Source: Linepithema humile (lineage: Eukaryota > Arthropoda > Insecta > Hymenoptera > Formicidae). From it: a DNA stretch of 64,000 nucleotides. The position numbers and the translations under genes are program-made. The DNA lies in contig NC_090131.1 of NCBI RefSeq assembly GCF_040581485.1, positions 3,162,001 through 3,226,000 on the forward strand, written 5' to 3'. Each line of letters opens with the position of its first letter. The stretch's first letter is position 1. Shown piece after piece: positions 23,801 through 36,200 of the stretch. The notes beneath the pieces were generated by a model. It was not told the origin of the DNA and did no database searches. It saw nothing but the letters and a program-made list of their open reading frames with translations.

Positions 23801-26800
23801 TAAATATTGGGTGTTACCTGTAAAGTGCAGTTTTTAATCAAATTCGTAACGAACAAACGTTCCAATTAATAATTCTGCGGTCATTTCACGATGAGGGTTT
23901 CATTAATTTTCACAGTTATGGTATTTCATCATACACACGTGAAATAAAATACGCAAGTACATGATACGGGAGTGAATTATTAAAAATATCTGAAACAAAA
24001 TACACAACTTGGAATAGGACATGTGTGCATTTTTCTACAGATTCTTTTAATTAAATTCTACTCCACTTTTATGCTCGTGTACATCATCGTGTTAACATTT
24101 CAATGTTTAATTGAGCGTGTTTCAGCGCTGTAATCTCCGACGTGTAGCGTTATACACATATATATTTTATAATTTAAGAATATGTTGCAAAATGCACAAA
24201 GTAACACTGAAATGAGAAACGCAGATTCCGAATAAATGTTTCTCTTTTTAATAATGTATGTAGCTGATCGCGGCGAATTTCTCTTCAATACGCGACGACA
24301 CGTTCTGTATAAAGTGCATAGCTTCGTAAATTCCGTGCATTTTGTGACGTACTATGTGTATGTGTTGTGGACAGACGATTATGGTTTCTTCCTCATAGCA
24401 GCGATCAAAGCGTCGCAGATGGCAGGCGATGAAACGAGTTGCAAATGACGCGACCTGGACGCCGACCTGCAGAGTACATTGCCCTTGATAAAACCCGCTG
24501 CGCGCGAGAAAACCGCCAATCGATCGATTAATAGGGTTCAAGAATGACGATATTGTACGTAATTCGCGACGGTCGACGGTTTCGCAGCGCGAGGCATCGA
24601 GAATTATACGCGCGAGATTACGCGCGTTTCCACACGCACGACGTTAAGAAGTGTGCATTGTGCGAAGAAATGCATTGCCGTATTGTGGTAGTTGCATTAT
24701 CCCATCGTGATTGTGCCTGGAGTGACGTTCGTTATTTTCGCGTGCATCGCCCTTAGATCGGAAGATATATGGTACGGTCGTTAAGACGGGAAGATAAATG
24801 CGAATTTTTTCACCGCACTCCATTTATTTCCAACGTGCAGTGCTCTCAGAGGAAAACATATGTATGAAAATCGTAATAGCGTGCGTAAAATCGATACTCG
24901 GTACGGCGAAGTCGGCCCTCGCAGCGGCGTTTTGCCTTTCGCAAAAAAAGGATTTTTCGCATTTCAATATTGAGTCCGAGATACACACATTCGTCGGTTT
25001 CGTTTATTCGAAATAATTAGAACCCATCTTTGAATCCTGAGCTCATTAAGGTAATAGTATACTCGTTAGCCCCGCTTAATTGCTCTACCTTCCGCTTCAT
25101 CCAATTGGGCCGGGTATCTTGTACGCGGAGCCGCCTCAACACACGCTCGGCTATTTAGCTTACACACGAGGTATGGCGTACGAGCTGATGGAACGGCTCG
25201 CTAATTTCACGCTTCGCTACTACCTGAAAATTCGTTGGCAAAGATGAGGAGCTACTTCACGAACTTGCTTTAACGTTCCCGCGCATTCGAGACAAAGGGT
25301 CAGTAACAATGGATTTTTTTACCAAAACGTTATAAATTTTTCCACGTACCATTTATTAAAAGATTAAAGGATTATACGATTTAAAGTTTAAATAAGTTAT
25401 ACGTGAAATTAAATTAATATATCTCTAACCCGCATATCTCTCCATGGAGGGAGAGAGAGATTATTTAATACAATACATTATTTAAAATTATATTATATAT
25501 ACATAGAAAATATCTACGCTGAGGGAGAGAATTGGAAAGCGGGGTTTTAACCCGATATTTGTTTCAGCTTACGAAAACAAGAGTGGAATATTTTATTTCG
25601 AAACAACAAGAATGGAAGCAAAATATTTCGTTTTCGTACCGCGTGGAGATAAACGAAATTTTTCGTGTTCCGTCTCTGCGCACGCGGCTACATATATTTT
25701 CTGTAGACCATTCAAATGAATTGCTCAATCTGTTTATCTCGCAGGAAAAACAACCGCCAAGTAAAATGCGGGTTGCCAAAACGACGTGGAAGTGATTCTG
25801 TCTAAACCCTCCGAGTTAACGGGCTGTGAAACGGAAAAGTCTTTTCCGCGTATAAAGAGAATTTCCGCGCCGGTTGCTCGCTACTCCTACAGATTTTCCG
25901 ATGATCGGGTAATACGACTCAAGCGAGTTTCGCCCCTCGACTACAAAGTTGAGGGGCGAATAATTCCTAGTGCGTTCGCCTCGCGTGCACGCAAATTATT
26001 AGCGGCAGAATTTATCGCACGCGCCAGATCGACGTACATAAACCGTGCGATCTACGCCGATACCGCCGCGAGAAATATAAGAACGCGCGATTATCGCAAT
26101 TAAACCGGTCGGCAATTTTACATTATCAAGTGACACGACTATAGTCTCATATGTTATTTGGCCGGTCTCGCGACAAATGCATTAAATCCTGAAAGAATAA
26201 TTGTCTTTGAACTGTTATTAATATTTCAGTATTTTAATATTCGTATTTGAATTTCCTCTCCTAAAAAAAGGCATATTACTCATATAAAATATGAGGCATA
26301 ATATAAAGGCATATTACTCATTTTTATCTTTTGAAATCTTACAACATTTGGTAGGTCTAGAATTTTAATATACACATTTTTCTTACTATACACTGAAATC
26401 TTATATTATTTTATAGAAAATTAAAATGTACATTTTATTTATTTTTATGCTTTAGAATCTTATATCATGTCCAAGCCTACAACTTTACTGCGATGCATTG
26501 AAATCTTATTTTTTTGTTAAAAATATAAAATTTCAATGCACCGCAGTAAAGAAAATGTACATAAAATTCTAACTTAACAAATGTTGTGACGTAACATTAC
26601 AGGTTATAAAAATGAATAAAATGTACATTTTAACGTTTTAAACCATTTCTTTTCTTGAAATATAAGATTTCAATGCATCGCAGTAAAGTTCTAGACCTGC
26701 CAAATGATATGATATAAGATTCTAAAGCACAGAAATGAATAAAATATACATTTTATTCATTTTTATGTTTCAGAATTTTATATTTGATAGACCCAGAATG

Positions 26801-29800
26801 TACATTTTCTTTACTGTGATGCATTGAAATCTTATATTTTGAAGAAAGAAGCGGTCCAGAATGTTAAAGCATACATTTTATTCAATTTTAAGTACAAGAA
26901 TTTTATACTATGTATATAAAATTTGATAGGTTTAGCATTTAAAAATTCATATTTTCTTTCTACTACGCTACACGCGCACAATGTTTTAGTACAGATAAAA
27001 ATATGCTGGCTGACATAGTGCACAAGTCTCCTTTCATATCTCAATTGCAACACGCTCGGTCCATTCAACACGCAAATTAGCAAAACGCCATTCACGTCGC
27101 GCATAATAGTAATTATAACTATTACCTACAAAATTGTGGAGAGGCTTTATTTTGCGAACTCGCTTTCCGGAGATAACGAGGTGTTCCCGTCGCATACAGC
27201 GCAGACAGACCATTGAAAATTTAATAACAAGTAACAATAAAAATGGTTATTTGGACGCCGCATTATCCCAGGAGGGCCTCGGCAATGGCGATAATGGCTG
27301 CACAAATGTGCGCCGGTTGCGCGTCCGAGTTCAGATTATTATTCGCGGCGCGTACATCGAGGGGGCGGGCTAAAACGGGTTGTTGCATGATCGGAGGCAA
27401 GCGGAGGGTGTTATGCCGGTTTCGTCGTGCAATATCAATAATATCGTCACGACTACGTCCCCGTTACGTTAATAACGCGCTCGTTGTAGAACGCGGACGT
27501 CGATCACATTTAGATGTTGCGACGAACATAACGTAAGGTAAAAATTTCATTTTAGATTACATTCACGAAACTTTGAACAACGAATATTGCGAGAAAAACA
27601 ATTGCGAGCGACGCTATGAACCTCTAAACGCGAGAGAGAGAGAAACTCGACACATTGCGACGTGAATGTTCCGAAAACGATTCCGAAGTAATAGCGTCCC
27701 CGCTATTTTGGTTTAGAGCATTTGAACGGTTGAAAGTATCGAGCGTAGTACACGAGTTAGCGTGACTTTTCTCCTTTACGACTTCGTTGTTGAGCGTTAC
27801 TAAGTTGCGCGTGTATATCCCTTATCGAGAACTGCCACTGCCTGTGGCAAAACGTCGAACTCTGGACGGTTCACCGGGGCAGACGTCGAGAAGCCGCGAT
27901 CCATGATATTACACAATGCATACGTAATGCGGCGGTGGTGGCGGCGACGAAGTAGCGCGTCCGTATCCGTCCGACCATGGTGGATGTGCATTGCGAGAAC
28001 TCTCGTATCGCGAGACATCGTTCGCGATGGGCACCTTGGGAGCTTGGGACATTAATGCGCCAACGACGGACTACATTCGGTGACACAGATATTCGCAGCT
28101 CCGGTGATAAATTTAAAAAGAGCGTTTTACATTTTTAAATATTACCGAATTAATTTTCATTAAAGGAATGCTGTCGTGAGATTTGTCAAAAGATACCGCT
28201 CTGTCAAATTATATAAGTTCCGTGACATGTCTTATGTACAGAGAGCCGCCGTAAAATACATGAAATATTGCAGCATAATGCTTTCGATAAGAAAACCGCG
28301 AACGCGCGGTAAATGTCAACGTGGCATACGTCATCGCCGAGACGATGTGTTTAACGTAATGCAATTTTGCTAAAACTCCCGTCGGACTTTTTATTGACAA
28401 TGAAAGCACCTCCGATTTAGAACTCATCTGCTGCGCAGCCGTAGGGCTGTCGTTATGAAACGCGTTTCGGAGGTTTGCGCCCGAGGAGAGATTTATTACA
28501 GTCGCCTTTGTCGTATGTATGCGCGCCAAAAATGTGTCGTATTTGCAACACGAGGTATCTCAAAGAGGATAGGTATCAAAGTCGCGTCCATTATCCGAAA
28601 TGGATGCCATCGAGCCCACTGACATGCTCTGCTCGCCCCCGTTCCTTCCTTTCACATTGCGCGACGCGCAATTCTCTCCCTTGATGTTAGCGATTTTCTG
28701 CGGTTTCGGTTGTCAGCTTTTCCGAGCAGTCGGGCGGTCGACGTTGCAGCACTTTGATGCAAATGCGCAATGCCGAGAGGCCTGGCTGTTCCTAAAGTTA
28801 GCTGGGCATTAAGCGTCGTCGTACGGATGCACAAGCTACGCAAAGGGGAAACGCGCCGCTTCTCGTAGTTTCGAAACTGTATATAATGAGAAGTCGCACT
28901 TTCAACACTCGTACTTTGTATATTTTGTGTAACAATTTCAAACGACCCGCATTTTGATCAATGCTGAATTTCACGATATTACATTAATCATTGTTGATTG
29001 ATATCTTGAAACACTGAAAAGATATTTTGTGACATTCTAAAAAAAAAAAAAAAAATAGTGACAATTAAACCTGCATTTTTAAAACTCGAATAATAATTGT
29101 AGGACATCCATCAAATGTAGCAGTCGTTTCGTGACAAGATTTCGACCGTAATAGCGCTACTGCATTACGAACTCGAGGAGAACAGTAGTTTGTGAAGTAG
29201 TAAAAAGTACATGAATGCGGCAGCTGTTTACCGCAGTGAAACGTTAATCGCGACGATCGTGACGCAGCAGCGAAAGGCGAAGATAAAACGAAAATGGAAG
29301 GACCGCGACAGATTCGGGCGAAGTTTGCTTGTCAGCAGTCAGATCGATATTTCCTAGTCGCGAACTTTTCTCAGGACGCAAAGTAGATCGGCTGTCATTC
29401 CCGATTTGTGTTTCCTCGACCGATAGAGCTTCTTGCGACGCGAACTTCGCGATTACTTTGCGCGGATAGCAGACTGCGCTGACATATATTTCGACGAATC
29501 AGTTTAAGTATTTGGACTTTAGTTCCGTCTAGTTCTCGCCACACAACGGACTTTCTTTCGTTTGCTTCGGACATTTCGACAAACTCCATCCACGTTTCTT
29601 GTTCTGCGATATTTCTTTCGCGATATTTGAATAACACAACAATTTCTTAACTTTTGACAGTTATCACCGCTTTCATATCTTTTTATATATTTTATGCAAA
29701 ACTCTTAGTTTGGAAAGTCGATATTTCATCGAGTCAATACTTAACGTGTGTGTGGATTGTAGAATGTGAAAAAATTTTCGCTTGCTCGAGAAAAGTGTTT

Positions 29801-30235
29801 TAAATTTTAAACATTAATTTATTTAGTAGGTTTAGTAGGTTCTTTTATTCCATTCGCTGTTTGCATCAAGAACATTAATTATCCTGAGAGAGTTTCTTCC
29901 TCAGGCTCGTCTGTATTATCCCCGCTGACGTGTTTACCATCGTTATTTCACCACGTCACGGTGTACCGGCTACTTTTTCCCTCCCGGCCGGTATATCTCG
30001 ATATAATTTATAGCGATATCTCTCCCTATCGCCAATCGTAAACAGGGTTTAAGAGCGGCAAGAACGAACGTATGTTAACTATTCGCTGATGTTGCGCGAG
30101 AAAGGGACATCATCGTTATCCACGCGCGACACGCGAAGGGATTTTACTGGCCGGCCGTATCTCGAGCATACAAAACAGGGTCGCATTCGATCTTATGATA
30201 TCGCATGGAGGTTAATGCGAAGTTAATCTTGCACG

Positions 30236-30270
<35 letters not shown>

Positions 30271-33200
30271 TGCCGTCGTCGTCGCTGCTGCCGTTGTGCG
30301 CAGCACCGGCTTTCCTGACCTGGCTCGCGGAAAGGAGCGACAACCGTTACCCCTGATTTACCTTTAATGGCTTTTAATGCCTTCCCGTCGAGGAGGCACG
30401 AGCGGTGTTCTTTCGGTCCGTCCCTCGCAGTTTCCTTTCCACGACGAAACTCTTGCCGCAAAAATTATGAGCTTCCGGTACTTGGACGTCTTCCGTGAGC
30501 GCGGGATGAAAGTGCACGGAATTTCGATGAATGTTTCAGGAGAATTTCAACTCATTTCCGGCACTGTCATTTTTATAGCAATTTAATACGACGTTCACTT
30601 CAACGTAAAGACCACTGTCATTTGTTCAATTGAAAGTTCAATCGCTCTTATTGATCACATAATCGCCAATATTATAACTATGTGAGAATAAATGAATTAT
30701 TTGATTTTTTAAATAATTCGTCACACACACACACACACACACATTATCTGCTACTAACGATTACGACTGCGATTTTTGTTTCAGGACTCTGTCAACAGGA
30801 CGCGGTGCACATTACGGCTATCCTCGGGGAGAGCGTTGTCTTCAACTGTCACGTAGAGTTCCCCGGTGAGCACCCAGTGCCCTACGTTCTCCAATGGGAG
30901 AAGAAGGTAGGCGACACGGTACGATATCGGACGATATCGCCTCTGCTCTCTATATCCGTGAGTTAAAAAGACGGGGGCACTCCTCGAGAACGCCACGCCT
31001 CTGGTATCAGCAAGCTGCCTAGTATATTATCGCGACAATTTAAGCGACGTTCGAAGAGAATCGCTCGACGCATCACGTCGGGCGAAAATCTCCGTTCGCT
31101 TCGCTTCCCCGAGCAATCGGTGCATACAAAATCGCAAGCACGCCTTCCGACGCCATTAACACCCCCACGACGCTTACGTTTTATCCGAGAGTTACTGCAA
31201 TGGCACGTTGCAATCTCGCATGATTACCTAATATGTAAGATAGAAAATAATGACGGTACGATGAAAAAAGATCGGCGTCAATTTCGATCGACAATTAATC
31301 GAGAAATATCTGAAATTTCCTCGGGTGGAAATTCATTGGAATTGTCGCAGCTCGCTCGATACGCGCTCACTCCCGCGGAAAGAAATTTGCACTTCTGAGA
31401 CTCCCTTTTAATTCTCCGATTTCACATTGCATAATTGCGAATTAGGGCGTGAGAAGACAATATGGAGAGGGTACACAAATACGCGCGCCACCGTGTCCGA
31501 ATAAACAATTATTTCTACTTTTGCGATTCAACTCCAATTTTTACCGTCGGTGAGTTTTTATTTTGATAATCAATCGGTTTGCGCAATGTCGTACAATAAT
31601 CAAATTTCAGTTCAACAATGAAATTTCGAAATATCAAGCGGAGAAACATTTACACGGTAACCGAATGTTTATCAGAATTCGGTGATTCTAGTTGACTTTT
31701 TGATGGCGCCGGAAATGTCGTCAGTAATTTTACATTTTGAACATTCGTATGGAATTACTTTGCAAAATGTGAATGTTACATATGGTTCCACTAGTGCCAG
31801 CTTGTACCAGCAAGGCAGAGCGCGGCGGAGGGCACACAATACGTTTTTGAAATGTTACTGCAACGTTATTGTTGAGAGACTTTAAATTGGCCGTATACTT
31901 TCGATGATTTGTTGGCTTACGTGCTTACTTTCCTTTCATTTGTCGTTTTGTATCTTGTTTCATTTGGATTGTTGGGATCCAATAATGGCGAACGGGACAC
32001 GCCTCTCGTTCATGCGAGCGAGCGAGCACCGTCGCAAGTCACTCGCTCGAGTAGAGTAAAAATAACGTACTTACGTTTATCACGATGTATCTCATCCGGA
32101 CTGGAGAGGGCAGAGCACATTATGTAACTAACGTCATCCGATCATTATTCAGTCAATACTAATTACGAATGAGCTCCGAATCATACGTAAAACGACTTTT
32201 CTCCATTCATACGCATCTCATGTGGTGAACACATATCATCGCGATATACATGTGTACATGGAGTCGGCGATGCGGGTGCGCGATGAAAATACGCGATACG
32301 TCGATTCGTCGATTAACAAATAAATTGCAAGGTGCATCGAAAATGCATTTCATTATAAAATGTTAATTTAGATTGCTAGCAGCGCACCGAAAACTCTCGC
32401 TGCCATGAATCATTCATGCGAGATAAAAAATTAAAAATTATTGCGGTACTCGATGTCCTCGAGGTCCATCGATATTCGCGACATAATTTAATTGATTAAT
32501 CTGTTTCGAATGCCCATTGGATTTTCATTCATAATACGATTACACGCAAAATGTGAAACACCACTTTACACGCCGCGACATCGTAAACTCTTTTTTTGCG
32601 CGCGAACTGATGCGACGTATTGCGATTTTTCACGAGTACTCGCGCGCGCGCGCTCAATGATATACCTGTGCTAGATTTTTTTTTTTTTTATGGAGAGTTC
32701 GTTGCACCGTTTCGAGAGAGAACGAAAGGGCCGATCAAGTCGTAATGCGTTGAACGACGTGTAATCCGGCATCCGAGAAACCCATGCTGAATCGTCTGAT
32801 ATGCTCGTAAAATCGTACGTTGCTCGTTTCGATTTTCTTTCCGATTAAATCAAAGCATACAACGTACACGTTCAACGACTCGTTGCGCGGCCCTTTCAAA
32901 CGACAAGCTCGCCGTTTTGTGAGTCTTATCACCGTAACTTTTTCTTACGGTATAAAAGAAATGCTAAAATCACTCTTTCATCTTCAAAGAATCTTCTCTT
33001 TTCTCCATCATTATACTGACTTTTGACATTTTATGTAATGCGTAGTTTTAATGATTATTTGTTCAACAATTTTCTCTGTCATCTTACGAAAAAGAAAATT
33101 GAAAAATATAACAAATATAAAAAAAAGCTACTTTTCTTTTTATCTTTAAATTAAAAATCGCATCAATTATTCTCTTTGTGAAATATGAATCTAATAACAA

Positions 33201-36200
33201 CCAGTCGATCTTATGTGCATTTGATTTGAAATCAATGCCCAATCCCGTTTATCGAGATTAACGTTTGATTTTAATTCTCTTTGTTTCTTTGAACGTATTA
33301 GTATCTATGACAATTTCAAATTACTCGCATGGGTGCCTGTTATAAACGGCCAGCTCGTTCATCACGAAACAATGCGGAGTAGTGCACTTTCCCACTTCTA
33401 TTCCGGGGACGGAAAATTGAAAAATCATGTCTCTGTCTCTCTAACTTCTGGTGCCTTGCATGCGTTGTCACTGGCGCACATGGTGGTGGCGGATTAATTG
33501 GAGGGAAGGCGCGTCGCGAGAGAGCGTTGGAAACACGTGCGACTGTCGCATAAAAATACGATATTTCATCGAACGCAATTAGATCGCGTAATTATACGAA
33601 TCGTAGCTTCGATTCGCCGCTTAAATTGCACGCTCTCGCTGTGATTTACACGATCTTGCCGTAAAGCGTACGGCATAAAAGTTATTGCCCGACGTGCAGC
33701 CTCCAGCGATCCGACATCACCTCTGCGAGTATAAACTTAATATGCCTGTAATTTTTGTAGTGTAATGTACAATATTCCCACATTAGTCGCATCTCTACAC
33801 GTTGACGCGTTGCTACGAATTTGTACCGCCACGTTACACTTATCGCGATCAATAATAAAATATCTCGCTAATCCGGTAAGCTCGCCGGCGTGAGATATCA
33901 TCTCGCTGGTCGGTAATGCCGCGAAATAAATTGATTAAAATTAAAACCCGGGCAATACCGCGCGCGTGAGACTAACGTGATCGAGCGAATTTATAGCATT
34001 GCTTTACGTATCGACGGGCGCGAGCGGCGGATGAAATTATATCGTTGTGTAAAACGCGTTTTTAAATGCATAATTAAAATGCGGACGAAATGCGACGTCG
34101 AGATGCAGCCGGAGCGCCGGATGGTCCCATCGACACCGGATTTCGGAACAACGGTCGACTGCTTTGCATTGCCCGAAACGCATTAACCGTGAATTCAATA
34201 TTGACTCCGCAAACCCACCTAACCCACCATCGTCCCGTAATTAATTAATCGATCAATCGGTCGCGCGGGACAATACCGTGATCGCCGCCGCAACGACGGC
34301 AATCGCTCGCAACCGGCTGACAACCGATGTAATCTTAAGCTGCATTCATACTTGAGTACGATGCGAATAGGTGTGTGTTTGCGTGCATCCGCGCTCTCTC
34401 TCTCTCTCTGTGCGTGCTCGAGAATACGAAAACGACTTCATAACGATCGGCGGCAACGCGCGGGCGCGCGTGTGCCTTCGCGGTAGTGCAGGCAGTAGTG
34501 CGAGCGCATACCCTTCGACGCGCGATCGATATGATAGAAATTAATCGCGAGCATAATCGTGTCGTTGCCCCGACGATTATATGGAACGTCATGAATGCAC
34601 GCGATTTCATAAGCAAATCTCACGCATCGGGAGCCGCGCGTGGCGCGGCGAAACAGACGTTTTATTCGGCACTATCGCATCTGTATTGAATTCCGACCGC
34701 GTGTTGCTCGATTTAATCAAATATCAATTTCTGGTGCAATTAGTCTGTAATCGCCGTGCATGTAATGACGGTAACTAGTACAAAGGGCTCGGGCATAAAG
34801 GGAATATGACGGAAGACCCGATATTTCTGTCAAATGTGACGTTCTCGAGACGCGCAATGTTTCAAAACATTTTTAATACGTTGTTTGCAAAATAAAAAGC
34901 AAAAGAGTGATAAATCAAAGTTGAGGTATGTAAATATCATTTACATACTTCATAAAAAGTAAGGGTGAATTTTAAAGGGAAAGGTGCGTTAAAAGCTCAG
35001 GATCAAAGGAACGCCCTACGCGACGCTGTCTCATCTTAGTCCCGCGTTGTTTGTACCTCCACTCGGCAAAAAAAAAAGGATGTTTCCCCGAGGGTACACA
35101 TCGCAAAAAATTTCAAACCGTTCTTCCTCTTCCCTCCCCACCCCTCAATCCCAGTCGTCCCAGCAATTTTTCTATTAGCATTAATTACCGTGTCCCGGCA
35201 AATCACTTCGAGAGCCGGCCGGCCGAGGTCAGTTCTTCGTGGCCGTTCTTTTTTCCCCGTCCCTCGGAAAATACCTCTGAAAACGGGAGATTTCCAGCGA
35301 CGGAGCGACGCGGCCCCAGCCATTTCCATTTCCCGACGACTCGCAACGGAGAAGGGGGGGGGAAGGGAGGAAGAGAACGAAGGGAGAAGGGGTTGGCGCA
35401 CATAGCGAGGGGCTGTTTTCTTTTTTACGCGCGGCATCGCTGGAATCTCGCATAAATCACGCGAGAAGCTCGGGGCTTTTGAGTCGCCCTCCTTCACCGT
35501 CTCGACCACCCCCGCCCTCATCACGGTCCGAACCCCCCTCGCTGGCATCCTCTCTCTCTCTCTCTCTCTTTATCTCCCGTGCCGTCGCTCTCGCCTCCCC
35601 CTGTCTATGGCGCTGTGGCTGACAACTAATTTCTCTTCCCGTCCGACTTTTTGCACCCGCGCGCTGTGGCGCGAAACTGGGCCCTCGCGCACCTCTCCAG
35701 GTACCATTTTTCGTCGTACACGGGTGATGTACACACCTGCGGCTTGCGACAGACTGCATCTTAATTGCAATTACCGACGATAATTAAAAGACTACGATTC
35801 ATAATTAAGAGACTCGAAAAAATTTTTAATGAAAAGAAACCGAGGATGCTCGAACGGCGGCGCATTCCAGGCGGAGTTTCGTTTGCAGAGACAACAATTG
35901 AGCGGAACATCTGAATAGAAGAAATTTTTCACATAATGAAAAACTATGTCAAGTAATATAATCAACGTAGGAAAAATATACACCGCGATAAAATTTTTTT
36001 CAACCTCATATTTATCGAGCTTTACGATTTACATTATTCTAACTTTGCATAAATTTCGGAACTTGCAGCGCACAAGAGTGAATCAAACAGAATCGTTTAT
36101 CAAATGCGTCCGTGTTATTGTTTGCTTTTCTGGGAAAGCAAATAAATTTAGTGCTTCGCGGAACGCGCGCGGCGCGGCTGTCAATACGCGAAGCACTCGT

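Larger units (their letters stand above)
21803..30784 (+). other. turtle intron before exon 2 (about 9.0 kb)
   Basis: Begins GTACGT and ends TTTGTTTCAG. It contains A/T-rich sequence, CpG-rich islands (about 25.8-26.1, 27.1-28.1, 29.2-30.5 kb), the inverted-repeat cluster at 26.27-26.95 kb, a 14-bp GC-rich stem-loop at 25929-25960, a CCG repeat at 30237-30270 and a CA repeat at 30722-30743. No nested gene could be supported on either strand; the largest frames (105-123 codons) show no domain or bias I recognise. Confidence 0.8.

Noticed and set aside
32642..32655. Run of CG dinucleotides as possible Z-DNA element
   Set aside because: Too short and similar runs are common throughout this CpG-rich sequence.
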